DNA of 64,000 nt from Vulcanimicrobiota bacterium. Lineage in GTDB: Bacteria; Vulcanimicrobiota; Xenobia; Xenobiales; JADMJV01. Below the pieces are notes generated by a model, which saw nothing but the letters and a program-made list of their open reading frames with translations, was not told the DNA's origin and ran no database searches. The stretch lies in NCBI GenBank assembly GCA_017307785.1, contig JAFKGI010000011.1, positions 124,001-188,000 of the forward strand, written 5' to 3'. The position numbers and the translations under genes were made by a program. Below, one piece after another: positions 16,472 to 24,970 of this stretch; within the stretch, counting starts at the first letter, position 1; the number at the start of each line of letters is the position of its first letter.

Positions 16472-16520
16472 CTTTCTACCTGTAGAAAGAGCCCGGGCAA
16501 TCGTCCGGGCTCTTTTGCTT
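16472..16520 (+). terminator. Double-hairpin terminator after rpsJ
   Basis: A first hairpin CTTTCTAC-CT-GTAGAAAG (16472-16489) overlaps a second, AGAGCCCGG (16488-16496) with CCGGGCTCT (16505-16513), followed by TTTTGCTTTT. The two stems share bases and may exclude each other, but the second with its T-run is a classical terminator. Confidence 0.9.
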
Positions 16521-16522
16521 TT

Positions 16523-16760
16523 GCCGGGTCCCCGTCGGGAAGGGGGATTCGGGGGATTTGGGGATTTTGGAGAGAGCCAGGCCGGCAAGGTCGACTCTGG
16601 CTCAGATCGTTTTTTAGGAAGTGGTCGCACTCAGGCGCAGCCCAAAACCATTGAAATCAACCAGGGGAAAGTCCCGGCCGAGGCACCGAAAGCACTCGCC
16701 CTCCTCGGTGCATCTCCACATCCCCCACATTCCCACTGTCCCCTTTTCCGAGAAGCCGGT
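16523..16760 (+). repeat. Dispersed inverted-repeat intergenic element, copy 1
   Basis: The left arm (16523-16575) is the reverse complement of the C-rich sequence family TCTCC-A-ATCCCC...CCCGGGTCCCCCTTCC. The right arm (16709-16755) carries the same family in forward orientation (TCTCCACATCCCCCACATT). Between them is ATCGTTTTTTAGG, also found as GTCGTTTTTTAAGG inside the copy at 48364-48536. A single arm lies at 9213-9252. No ORF of substance is present, so it looks like a non-coding mobile or REP-like element. Confidence 0.55.
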
Positions 16761-16813
16761 GCGCTCTGCCGGGTCAAAAACGCCCACCACCCCGCTCCCC
16801 CTTCGGACCCGAA

Positions 16814-16851
16814 TGTAGTGCACATCACGGACCGCACTACATCCAGGACAA
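16814..16851 (+). repeat. Palindromic repeat, copy a
   Basis: TGTAGTGC and GCACTACA pair around a 12-nt loop and are followed by TCCAGGACAA. The same 37-nt unit recurs at 17066, each time behind a CCCCTTCGGA segment. Between the copies (16852-17065) I see no gene, only C-rich DNA and a CACCTTTTTTAAAG run like that of the inverted-repeat elements. Confidence 0.75.
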
Positions 16852-17065
16852 GTCTCCAACAACCCCGGGCGCTCTGCTTCCCCTTGAAAGGTGAGGTGGG
16901 AAAGTGGAAAGCGGGCAAGACCAAAGCGCCGAACGACAACGATATCTCAAGCACCTTTTTTAAAGAACTAGTCAATCCCAAGCGCCACCCAAGCCGCAAA
17001 AAACGCGCGGCACCCAACTCTCTCCCCCCTCCCCCGGCTTCCCCGCTTCCCCTTCGGAGCCGACC

Positions 17066-17102
17066 GTAGTGCACATCACGGACCGCACTACATCCAGGAC
17101 AA
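17066..17102 (+). repeat. Palindromic repeat, copy b
   Basis: This is the second copy of the unit with GTAGTGC / GCACTAC arms, identical to the copy at 16814 over about 37 nt. It ends 48 nt before the start of the membrane-protein gene at 17151. Confidence 0.75.
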
Positions 17103-17150
17103 AGCTAGAAGAGTTAGAACCGCAGCTCCCCCGCCTGCGTAGACCCGAAC

Positions 17151-17789
17151 ATGGACTTCGGATGCGTTTTCACCTACAGCTGGCTCCCGCCTCAACTGAA
17201 TCTGCTCGCCTTCGCCTTCCTGACCCTACTGGCAGTCCGCTATCCAAGCTGGCCGGGACACTGGCTTCCCGCCGCCCTGGTCCCCTGGCTCTGGTTCAGC
17301 CAGGCCCAGCCTGGCCCCCTCTACTACCTGGCCTTCGCCCTGCTCGTCTTCTCCTTCCGACTCCACTGGCACAAACACAGAAACACCCTGAGGCCCCGCC
17401 TCTACAGCTACCTCCTGGCCGGCTACCTCGGCTACGCCAGCCTGCCGGCTCTGGCCGGGGTGCCCACCCAGCTCACCCACAGCTGCACCTACTGCCGCTG
17501 CAACCTGCGTAACCTGGCCACCGCCATCGACCTCTACCGAGAAGACCACCGGCGCCTACCGGCCAGCCTCGAACAACTCACCCCCACCTACCTCAACCAC
17601 CTGCCCACCTGCATCTCCGCCAACCCCGCCGCCCGCGTCTTCTACCGTGGCAAAAACATCCAAATCGGCGACGGCTACATCTACCAGCGCCTCCCCAACA
17701 ACCACTACCTGCTGCGCTGCCCCAACCGCGGCATCTCCGGCCACGACCTCGATCCCCCCAGTTACCAGGACACCACCGACACGCCCTGA
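17151..17789 (+). CDS. Polytopic membrane protein with pseudopilin-like C-terminal domain
   Basis: The 212-residue protein has three or four hydrophobic segments in the first ~110 residues (NLLAFAFLTLLAVRY, YYLAFALLVFSFRL, YLLAGYLGYASLPALAGV). A soluble tail follows: CTYCRCNLRNLATAIDLYRE, then LPASLEQLTPTYLNHLPTC. This 'C..NL.ni.tAi.lY..d....P.sl.qLtP.YL...P.C' pattern is that of GspG-like pseudopilin head domains, but the usual prepilin peptidase site and first helix are absent. The domain is carried on a multi-pass anchor instead. The ATG has no obvious ribosome-binding site. The gene precedes, by 12 nt, a membrane mannosyltransferase-like gene. Function unknown. Confidence 0.6.
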   Translation: MDFGCVFTYSWLPPQLNLLAFAFLTLLAVRYPSWPGHWLPAALVPWLWFSQAQPGPLYYLAFALLVFSFRLHWHKHRNTLRPRLYSYLLAGYLGYASLPALAGVPTQLTHSCTYCRCNLRNLATAIDLYREDHRRLPASLEQLTPTYLNHLPTCISANPAARVFYRGKNIQIGDGYIYQRLPNNHYLLRCPNRGISGHDLDPPSYQDTTDTP

Positions 17790-17801
17790 AAACCCAGGGC
17801 C

Positions 17802-18758
17802 TTGGCCAAAAAAATCGTGCTCCTGTGGCTGCTCACCCGCCTCGCCCTGTTCCTCACCGTCGGCTCCATCGCAGCCTGGAACCAGGGGGACGTGCACTTT
17901 TACCTGGAGATCGCCAGCACCGGCTACGAACCCGGCTTCCTCACCAACTGCGGCTGGTGCCCGGGCTTCCCGCTGCTCCTCCAGCTCGCCCCCGTCACCC
18001 TCAGCAACGCCCTGCTGATCAATAACCTCATACTGCTGGCCGCTCTGTTCATGGTTCACAAACTCAACCGTCTCGACCACGACGAAGACACCGCCTGGAA
18101 CGGCCTGCTGCTGCTGCTGGCCTTCCCCTCCGCCTACTTCCTGGCCGCCCCCCTCAGCGAATCTACCTTTCTCTTCTTCAGCGTCGGCGCGTTCTGGGCC
18201 GCCCGAAAAAAACACTGGCCCCTGGCCGGCCTGCTCGGCGGCGCCGCCACCCTCACCCGCGTCCAGGGCCTGCTGTTACTGCCCGCTCTGCTGCTAGAAA
18301 AGCCCACCAAAAAACAGGCCCTTTACCTGGCCGCAATACCGATCGGTCAACTCCTCTTCAACCTCCACCTGCAAACCACAACCGGCGACTTCTGGGCCTA
18401 CTTTCACGTCCAACAGCGACTCGAGCGCCACATCAGCGGCTGGAACCTGCTGAAAAACGGCCATGGACTGGCCGGTCCACACTGGGTCGGCCTGGCCTAC
18501 GCCGCCATCGCCCTGCTACTCCTCAAAATCACCTGGAAACAGCTGCGCAGCAGTGAAAAGTTCTACTGCCTGGCCTCGCTGTTTCTGCCCTTTTACCACT
18601 CTTTCTGGGTCTCCACGGGTCGCCTCATGATCGTGCTCACCCCGCTCTTCGCGCGCACTCCAAGAAAAGCAAGCCCCTGGATCCTGGCGACTCTTAGCAT
18701 CCTCCAGCTGATCCTGGCCGGCCTCTATTCATTAGCGAATCCTTACGTAATCTATTAG
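17802..18758 (+). CDS. PIG-V-like membrane mannosyltransferase family protein
   Basis: This 318-residue multi-pass protein starts at a TTG 12 nt after the previous stop. It opens LLWLLTRLALFLTVGSIAAW and has GDVHFYLEIASTGYEP, an acidic pair-containing extracytoplasmic loop after the first helix, then WCPGFPLLLQL and AAPLSESTFLFFSVGAFWAA. These are features of the GT-C fold glycosyltransferases related to GPI mannosyltransferase 2 (PIG-V), which use polyprenyl-phosphate sugars on the outer face of the membrane. The likely role is glycosylation of a surface protein or lipid. Acceptor and sugar are unknown. Pilin-like genes follow at once, which would make them possible acceptors. Confidence 0.65.
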   Translation: MAKKIVLLWLLTRLALFLTVGSIAAWNQGDVHFYLEIASTGYEPGFLTNCGWCPGFPLLLQLAPVTLSNALLINNLILLAALFMVHKLNRLDHDEDTAWNGLLLLLAFPSAYFLAAPLSESTFLFFSVGAFWAARKKHWPLAGLLGGAATLTRVQGLLLLPALLLEKPTKKQALYLAAIPIGQLLFNLHLQTTTGDFWAYFHVQQRLERHISGWNLLKNGHGLAGPHWVGLAYAAIALLLLKITWKQLRSSEKFYCLASLFLPFYHSFWVSTGRLMIVLTPLFARTPRKASPWILATLSILQLILAGLYSLANPYVIY

Positions 18759-18791
18759 CAATCCTATGCATAATTTGTTATCCTATACGCC

Positions 18792-20678
18792 ATGCGAAGC
18801 AAGCGGGGGATCGTCCTTGTCACCGTCCTCTTTTTCATCCTCCTGATCGGCATTCTCTCCCGAGCCATCCTCTCGGCCGGCCCTCTCGTTTCCCGCGTCG
18901 GCGGCCAGCTTTCCGAATCGCTGGTCGCCCAACGAGCCGCCGAAGCCGGCGCCTCCTACGCCTGCGCCCAGATCAAAGCCAAAAACGACTGGCGCGGAGA
19001 CAAAGACGCCGTTACCCTCAACCTGCCCGACCTCAAAGTTCAGGAAGACCACGGCAACGTCGTCGGCTGGATGAAGAACGCCGCCGGAACCATCAGTATG
19101 TTCCGCATTCGCTTCAACTTCCAGGACGGCACCATGACCGAAGGCCTGGACGATCCCAGCACTTTCTGGATCGACAGCCCCTACCTCTCGCTCAACTGCG
19201 TGCCCGCCCTGGTCAACAACGGAGTGGTGCCGCGCGCCAACTCCGGCCCCTCTCCCTGGGCCGTTTCCGCTCCCAGCGTCGGCTCCCTCACCCTCACCAC
19301 CAAGCGCGCCACCGTGGCCATCGAAGGCATCACCGGGCGCGCCCTGGAGGGCACCACCGGCCCCTGCAACCTTCCCAACGGCCAGCTCATCAAATGCGTC
19401 CTGCGCGTCGGCTTCGGAGCCTCTGGCAGCCCCACCGCCCCGGACTCGGTCATCAGCGCCGGCAACGGCATCGAAACCCAGACCAACACCACCACCAAAG
19501 TGGCCATCGTGGGCAGCGGTGTGGCCCGCCTGCGCACCAAGAAGGGCATCAACGTCGGCAAAGGCGACGGCTCGGTCAACATCCTCGACATGACCGGTGA
19601 AGCCGGCCGCGACACCAGCCTGGCCAACACCGGCCTCAACGCCACCCTGACCGGCTCGGTGACAGCCAAAACCGAAAGCGTCGGCGACGGCAAAGACTTC
19701 TACAACATCAAATGGAGCGACGTCCCCAAAGCCTCCAGCAACGAAAACGACGCCGTGCAGCTACCCGGCGGCATCTACGTCATGGCCATGGACGGCAAAG
19801 TTCGCTACTACGACGCCGACCCCAGCACATTCAAAACAATGGATCAAAGCGCCGGCTGCGTCACCATCAGCAGCTCCAACTTCAACGAAGTGCGCTCCAG
19901 CGCCAACCTGGGAGCCGTGCCCAGCGGCATCAAACTCGACTCCAGCACCTTCGCCATCAACGTCACCCAGGACCTCAACATCAAGACCTCCAGCAACGGC
20001 CACGCCGACGTCATGTTCACCGTTCCCTCGGGCCGCCCCATCTCCAAAGACGACACCGATAAGCCCTACGTCTCCTCCACCACTCCCATGAGCTTCTACG
20101 CCCCTGGCGTCCTGCAAATCAACGACGCCACCGTCTCCTGCGCCGGCAACATGACCGTGCTCACCAACGTCAAAGGCCGCAACGGCACCATCACCGCCGG
20201 CGGCAACTCCACCATCTGCGCGCCCTCGGTGGACATCGACATGACCTCGGCCTCGACGTTCACCCAGCGCCTCAGCGTCTACGTCAAAGGCGACCTCACC
20301 CTCTCCACCTGGCAGGACAACCCGGCCCTTCCCCCCTACGTGCCGGCCATTCGCGAATACGGCCCGCTCAAAGTCAAAGGCCTGGTCTACAGCTGGGGCG
20401 ACATGAACATCCTGGCCGGCACCAAAGACCAGACGGCCACTCCCGGCATCTACAAAGCCTCTTCCTTCGGCAACGTCAGCGTGACCGGAGCCCTGGTCGC
20501 TTACGGCGCCGATCCCAACGGCGGTTCCCCCGGAGCCGACAACAAAGGAGCGGTCAAAATCTACGGCGAGACGGCCGACATCATCTACGACTCCGCCTTC
20601 CTGACGCCCGGCACCACTCTGACCGCCGGTGCGCCCCTGCAAGGCATCACCCGAATCAGCTATGGCTTCGAACGCTAG
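18792..20678 (+). CDS. PilX-like minor pilin/pseudopilin with large beta-rich domain
   Basis: The 628-residue product begins MRSKRGIVLVTVLFFILLIG, a single hydrophobic helix after a short basic leader, then LSESLVAQRAAEAGASYACA. This matches the PilX/GspK-type N-terminus, which lacks the usual Glu+5. The rest is long, rich in Gly, Thr, Ser and Asn, and has regular strand repeats such as IVGSGVARLRTKKGINVGKG and YVKGDLTLST, suggesting a beta-helical surface domain. It is the first gene of a pseudopilin operon. The next gene starts inside its last 17 nt, implying translational coupling. A larger version of the same architecture is found at 56020. Confidence 0.75.
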   Translation: MRSKRGIVLVTVLFFILLIGILSRAILSAGPLVSRVGGQLSESLVAQRAAEAGASYACAQIKAKNDWRGDKDAVTLNLPDLKVQEDHGNVVGWMKNAAGTISMFRIRFNFQDGTMTEGLDDPSTFWIDSPYLSLNCVPALVNNGVVPRANSGPSPWAVSAPSVGSLTLTTKRATVAIEGITGRALEGTTGPCNLPNGQLIKCVLRVGFGASGSPTAPDSVISAGNGIETQTNTTTKVAIVGSGVARLRTKKGINVGKGDGSVNILDMTGEAGRDTSLANTGLNATLTGSVTAKTESVGDGKDFYNIKWSDVPKASSNENDAVQLPGGIYVMAMDGKVRYYDADPSTFKTMDQSAGCVTISSSNFNEVRSSANLGAVPSGIKLDSSTFAINVTQDLNIKTSSNGHADVMFTVPSGRPISKDDTDKPYVSSTTPMSFYAPGVLQINDATVSCAGNMTVLTNVKGRNGTITAGGNSTICAPSVDIDMTSASTFTQRLSVYVKGDLTLSTWQDNPALPPYVPAIREYGPLKVKGLVYSWGDMNILAGTKDQTATPGIYKASSFGNVSVTGALVAYGADPNGGSPGADNKGAVKIYGETADIIYDSAFLTPGTTLTAGAPLQGITRISYGFER

Positions 20679-21129
20679 AGGAGCCACGCTGGCCGAAGTC
20701 TTGCTCGGACTCGGACTGATCGCATTGGCCTTCTTCGCCCTGCTCAGCGTCTGCAGCCTGGGCATGCGCCTCAACGAGCAAAGCATGGTCTCCATCAAAG
20801 CGGCCCAGTTGGCCGACAGCGAATCCAGCCGCACCATCAGCAAAATCATCTACGACTCGCCGCCCGGCACCCAAAAAGACTTCTGGAAAGACCCGGTCAG
20901 CGGCCCCAACTTCCCCTACCCCACCACACCTTTCCGCAAAGGCGTCACCGACATCGGCAGCGACCAGCTCCACTTTGCCGTCTACGCCACCACCCTCAGC
21001 GGCATCGGCGGCGTGGCCGAAGACAACGTCGTCAGCCGGGTCGACACCTACGTGTGGTGGCGCGAAGACGGCCCCGGCAGCAAAATGACCAGCTGCACCC
21101 GCCTCTACGTCTACCTGGAGGACCAATGA
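20662..21129 (+). CDS. PilV-like type IV pilin/pseudopilin
   Basis: From the ATG at 20662 the 155-residue product reads MASNARGATLAEVLLGLGLI. G-ATLAE is a prepilin peptidase site with Glu at +5, followed by a 20-residue hydrophobic helix. The soluble part holds RTISKIIYDSPPGTQKDFW and ends VDTYVWWREDGPGSKM. It overlaps the upstream gene by 17 nt and the downstream gene by 4 nt (ATGA). The position between PilX-like and PilW-like genes matches the pilV slot of minor-pilin operons. An ATG at 20629 would add eleven residues without typical leader features, so it was not used. Confidence 0.8.
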   Translation: MASNARGATLAEVLLGLGLIALAFFALLSVCSLGMRLNEQSMVSIKAAQLADSESSRTISKIIYDSPPGTQKDFWKDPVSGPNFPYPTTPFRKGVTDIGSDQLHFAVYATTLSGIGGVAEDNVVSRVDTYVWWREDGPGSKMTSCTRLYVYLEDQ

Positions 21130-21923
21130 TGCGGCGGCGCGCCTTCACCCTGCTGGAATTGTGCCTGGCCGGGGCCCTGCTCACCCTCTTCATGTTCGTC
21201 GGCTACACCATGCTGCGCATGGCCGAGAAAGTCTACTACCAGGTTTCCGGCAACGAAGACGCCACCATGCAGCTCAAACGCGCCGTGCGCATGCTCCACA
21301 AAGACCTGATTTCGGCTCTGGCCGACACCGTCGGCTCGGCCGGAGCCCCGGCTCTCAACGTCGTCAACGTCCCCGCCAGCCTGCCCGGAGGCGCCTCAGA
21401 CGGCACCGGCGTGTGCCTGCTCAGCCCCTACCGCAACGGCTCCGGCGAAATGGTCATGAACACCGACGGACCCGAATGGCAACGCAACATCATCTACTAC
21501 ACCGTGGTGCCCGGCGGTGACCCCTGCGCCGGTGGCGCCGACGCCAACGGCTTCGACGACCGCTGCCCCCACAAAGTGCTGGTGCGCAAAGTCCTCAACC
21601 TGGGCACCACCCCCCAAACGCCCCTGCCCATCGGCTCGATTGCCGGCCACCTGACCCGCCCGCTCAGCCCCAAAGATATCTCCAATTTCAGCTCCGAAGC
21701 CAACCTCACCGAGTCGCAAATCGTGGCCCACGGCCTGGTCGGCCTGCGCGTTCAAACCCACTCCACCCATCCCGCCCTGATGCAAGACGAAGTGATCTTC
21801 ACCGTCACCGCCTTCAATCAGCCGCGCAGCCGCAAACTAGCCGTCGGCAGCGTCGCCCTCACCGGCCAACCCGGCTTTCTGGTCAACAGCATGGCCGTCT
21901 TCCCCCGCAACAACCGCCCCTGA
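21126..21923 (+). CDS. PilW-like minor pilin/pseudopilin
   Basis: The 265-residue protein starts MMRRRAFTLLELCLAGALLT, a consensus type III leader with FTLLE at the cleavage site. VQLK-like coiled residues (NEDATMQLKRAVRMLHKDLI) follow, usual for PilW/GspJ proteins. CTGGAGG lies upstream and the start overlaps the stop of the PilV-like gene in ATGA. The 3' end overlaps the convergent acyltransferase gene by 87 nt. With its two upstream partners it probably forms a pilus-tip or pseudopilus priming complex. No assembly ATPase or secretin is encoded nearby. Confidence 0.8.
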   Translation: MMRRRAFTLLELCLAGALLTLFMFVGYTMLRMAEKVYYQVSGNEDATMQLKRAVRMLHKDLISALADTVGSAGAPALNVVNVPASLPGGASDGTGVCLLSPYRNGSGEMVMNTDGPEWQRNIIYYTVVPGGDPCAGGADANGFDDRCPHKVLVRKVLNLGTTPQTPLPIGSIAGHLTRPLSPKDISNFSSEANLTESQIVAHGLVGLRVQTHSTHPALMQDEVIFTVTAFNQPRSRKLAVGSVALTGQPGFLVNSMAVFPRNNRP

Positions 21924-22994
21924 AAAACGCCCGCGCCAACTCTGAATGGGCCGCTCATAGAAAGTCCACAACAACGCCGCCACCGCAATCGTCAGCAGCG
22001 GCCCCAACCCGGCCCGCGGACAAGCCGGAAAAAGCACCAGCGCCGGATAGGCCTCCAACAGCCCGTCCAAGGTCGGATTGAGAAACGAATGCACCAGATA
22101 AGCCCCGTAAGACCACGTTCCGATTCGACGGAACGGTTTCCAGGCCAGAAAGCGCCCCAGCCAGGAGGCCCCGTTGTAGCGCAGTGAGGCCACCAGTGTG
22201 GGGATCAGCAGGCAATAGACGCTCTGATGCAGCGGCGGACGCCACTGCCCCCAGCGCGCAAAAGCCGTATCGTTCCAGGCCAAAGCCACCAGCCCCAGCA
22301 AACTCCCATACAGCGCCCAACGGCTCTCCAACCAGCGCCAGCGCCCGCGAAAATCCATCCAGGCAAACAAACAGCCCCACAGGATGTACTCTCCGGCCAC
22401 AAAAGGCAGCCCTCCGAAAAAACACAGCGGCGGCGCCGTCTTCAACAAAAACCAGCGAGCCCCCACGCAGAAAAGAATCCCTACGAGCAAAGCCCGCGTG
22501 CGCCACACCACCGGCCCGAACAACACGAACAGCGGATACAGCAAATAAAACTGCTCCTCCACGCACACCGACCAGAAATGAATGGCGTTGAAGTCCCGAT
22601 AATTCAGATATTCCACGAAAGCCGCCGGATCAGAGCAGCTCACCAGATAGATCTTCCAGTTCAACAAATAGGTCAAATGCCAGCCCAAATAGGGCACCCC
22701 TCGCCACCACTGGGCCAGGGCCAACACCAGATAATAGGCCGGCAAAATCCGCAAAGCCCGGCGAAAATAAAAAGTCGCCAGCGCCCGCCCGCGAGCCAGA
22801 CTCTCATAGCAAAAGAGCGTGTGGCTGATCAAAAAACCGCTCAGAGCAAAAAAGCAGGGAACCGACAAAGACAGCGCTCCCACTCGCGTGCCCGGAAACT
22901 TCTCGAACCAGTAATGCCCCTCCAGCACGGCCATCAGCAAAAAGAAGCGCAGACCCACATAGGCCGGGCAATAAAAACCCGCCTCCGACTTCAT
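21837..22994 (-). CDS. Acyltransferase-3 family membrane protein (copy 2)
   Basis: Integral membrane acyltransferases of this family O-acylate sugars of surface glycans. The product (385 residues from ATG 22994) has FYCPAYVGLRFFLLMAVLEG followed by HYWF, CFFALSGFLISHTLF, FYFRRALRILPAYYLVLALA (the RR..RI.P.YY motif), FWSVCVEEQFYLLYPLFVLF and WSYGAYLVHSF. The usual 'DGLR' reads VGLR here. The start overlaps the stop of the membrane protein gene at 22991 (ATGA), so both are coupled. The last 87 nt run under the convergent pilin gene. It is a paralogue of the gene at 23851-24915. The substrate is not known. Confidence 0.85.
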   Translation of the reverse strand: MKSEAGFYCPAYVGLRFFLLMAVLEGHYWFEKFPGTRVGALSLSVPCFFALSGFLISHTLFCYESLARGRALATFYFRRALRILPAYYLVLALAQWWRGVPYLGWHLTYLLNWKIYLVSCSDPAAFVEYLNYRDFNAIHFWSVCVEEQFYLLYPLFVLFGPVVWRTRALLVGILFCVGARWFLLKTAPPLCFFGGLPFVAGEYILWGCLFAWMDFRGRWRWLESRWALYGSLLGLVALAWNDTAFARWGQWRPPLHQSVYCLLIPTLVASLRYNGASWLGRFLAWKPFRRIGTWSYGAYLVHSFLNPTLDGLLEAYPALVLFPACPRAGLGPLLTIAVAALLWTFYERPIQSWRGRFSGAVVAGEDGHAVDQKAGLAGEGDAADG

Positions 22995-23863
22995 CTCCCC
23001 GGCCAACGCAACAACCCCACCAAATCCCCCCGCCGGGTACTGGAAATCAAATGCATCAAAGTCCAAAGATAGAAATTCTGCTCCTGAAACAACAGCCAGC
23101 CCAGGCCCTCGGCCCCAAACACCCCATAAAGACCGAGAACCAGAACATTCACCAGGGCCACCTGCCGCAGATAAACCCCCCGCCCCCGTTCCAGACTCAA
23201 ATAATAATGCAAATACCAGCTGAAATAATGAAACAAAATGATAAAGCCGCTCAACTTGGGAGCCTGCACCTGCTGCAGCCAACCCAGTTTGGCGGCCACA
23301 TCCAGACAACCGCCGGCCACCAGGAAATAGCAACTGCGCCCATCCGGCCGATACCTGGCGAAGCCGATCAGGGCCACGTAGGCCAGCAGCGACAAACTCG
23401 TCAACTGCAAGGCCGGCCCCATCAACTCCGGAAACTCTCGCCACACGCCGTGGGCCAACATCGCGTCCACCACCGCCGCCGCGTAAACCAGCATCAACGG
23501 CAGCATTTCCAACAAACGCCCCAGATGCAAAGGACTGCTCCGCAAACGCAAAGGCAATTCGCTCAAGTAAAACTCGTCCACCGCCATGTGCCAGGCAAAG
23601 TACACGGTCGCCACCGCCGTCAAGCCCGCCGCAAACGGATGCATCCAGTAAACCAGCAAAATCAAGCAGGCCCAGAAGCCGTAGTTCAGCACATACAAGG
23701 GACCTATCTTACCGGCCCGAAATTGGTAAAAATAGGCCAGCAGAAAATGCCCCTGACCCAGCACGATCATCAAACGGATCACCGAACGCCAGTCCAACCA
23801 GGCCACCAGCACGGCGGCCAGCCCCAGCGACAGCAACTTCTCGCCCCAAATCAGCCCTCGCAT
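22991..23863 (-). CDS. Polytopic membrane protein with conserved His/Asp residues, paralogue A
   Basis: From ATG 23863 the 290-residue product has about eight hydrophobic segments and no family I can name. It aligns without gaps over the first ~130 residues with the product of 24971-25834. Shared are VLGxxH (GQGHFLLAYFYQFRAGK), HMAVDEFYL, LRSSPLHLGRLLE, RPDG, FHYFSWYLHYYL and LWTLMHL. The conserved His, Asp and Glu residues near membrane segments suggest a metal-dependent membrane enzyme, which is inference. It lies between two acyltransferase-3 genes, overlaps the upstream stop and is coupled by ATGA to the downstream one. A TTG at 23881 is an alternative start. Confidence 0.7.
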   Translation of the reverse strand: MRGLIWGEKLLSLGLAAVLVAWLDWRSVIRLMIVLGQGHFLLAYFYQFRAGKIGPLYVLNYGFWACLILLVYWMHPFAAGLTAVATVYFAWHMAVDEFYLSELPLRLRSSPLHLGRLLEMLPLMLVYAAAVVDAMLAHGVWREFPELMGPALQLTSLSLLAYVALIGFARYRPDGRSCYFLVAGGCLDVAAKLGWLQQVQAPKLSGFIILFHYFSWYLHYYLSLERGRGVYLRQVALVNVLVLGLYGVFGAEGLGWLLFQEQNFYLWTLMHLISSTRRGDLVGLLRWPGR

Positions 23864-24915
23864 GCGACCGGTGCCAACCAATCTTTGGCCCGATTGGCCC
23901 GCTCCTCAAAGGTCACCCACATCAAGCCCGCCACCGCCAAAGACAACAACGGACCTCCCAGCGCCGGCGGCAGCGGCAAACGCTCCACCGGCCCGCTCAA
24001 AAACAAATGCACCAGATAGGTCCCGTAGGAAATCTTCCCCAACCGCACCAGCGGCCCCCAACTCAGCGCTCTCGTCAGCCAGGACCGCGGATGGTGACGC
24101 AGCCCCAGCACCACCAGACCCAGAGCCAGCGCATACAACGTCTGGTGGGCCGGCGGCCGCCACTGGGCATACTCATAGCGCTGCACGTCCGGATCCAGCC
24201 CGAACAGCAGCAACAAAACCAAGAACGCACCGTAAAAAGCCACCCGACCGCGCAGCCAGCCGGCCCGCTCCGAAAAATCCAGCCAGGCCAACCAGCAACC
24301 CCAGAGCAAATACTCACCTGGAACCGGCGTCAGCGCGCCATAACAAGAATCCGGGAAAGCCCGCATCAACCACAGTCGGCAGCCAATACACAAGGCCAGC
24401 CCCAGCCCCAGCAGCCATCCCCGCCAACCCCGCGGACTGCACCACAGCAACAGCGGATAGAGCAAATAAAATTGCTCCTCCACCGCCATCGACCAGAGAT
24501 GCACGCCATTGCCGCGCCAGCCGGCCATATACCCGAGAAATTCCGCCGAAGGCTGCAAACTCAACCAGAAAAGCTTGAAATTCAGTAGATAAGTCAACTG
24601 CCAGCCCAAATAGGGCACCGAAAGAAAACAGGCCGACACCAGCAAAACCACATAATACGCCGGAAAGACCCGTAGTCCCCGGCGAATATAAAAATCCATT
24701 AATTTGCGCCCGGACGGGCCGCCCGCCGCCTCGCTGCGCAGCAACAAATGGGTAATCAAAAACCCGCTGAGCACGAAAAAACAGCACAGCGCATAAGTCA
24801 AAAACCAGAAGCGCTCGATGGGCAGCCGATGCAAACAGTAGTGATACTCCAGCACGCCCAACAGCAACACGAAGCGAAGTCCATCGTAGGCGGGCACATA
24901 GAAGCGGGCGGCCAT
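23851..24915 (-). CDS. Acyltransferase-3 family membrane protein (copy 1)
   Basis: The 354-residue product shows the complete family pattern: FYVPAYDGLRFVLLLGVLEY then HYCL, CCFFVLSGFLITHLLL, FYIRRGLRVFPAYYVVLLVS, HLWSMAVEEQFYLLYPLLLW and ISYGTYLVHLFLSGP. It has about ten membrane helices. It resembles the acyltransferase at 21837 along its whole length, pointing to a local duplication. It is the first gene of the minus-strand trio and lies 55 nt from the divergent membrane-protein gene at 24971. The reaction is probably transfer of an acyl group to a sugar hydroxyl of a membrane-linked or secreted glycan; donor and acceptor are unknown. Confidence 0.87.
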   Translation of the reverse strand: MAARFYVPAYDGLRFVLLLGVLEYHYCLHRLPIERFWFLTYALCCFFVLSGFLITHLLLRSEAAGGPSGRKLMDFYIRRGLRVFPAYYVVLLVSACFLSVPYLGWQLTYLLNFKLFWLSLQPSAEFLGYMAGWRGNGVHLWSMAVEEQFYLLYPLLLWCSPRGWRGWLLGLGLALCIGCRLWLMRAFPDSCYGALTPVPGEYLLWGCWLAWLDFSERAGWLRGRVAFYGAFLVLLLLFGLDPDVQRYEYAQWRPPAHQTLYALALGLVVLGLRHHPRSWLTRALSWGPLVRLGKISYGTYLVHLFLSGPVERLPLPPALGGPLLSLAVAGLMWVTFEERANRAKDWLAPVACEG

Positions 24916-24970
24916 AGCGCCCCCTGTTCGTCACAGGACTCGCGGATGCATCCCAGAACTTCCTTCCCCG

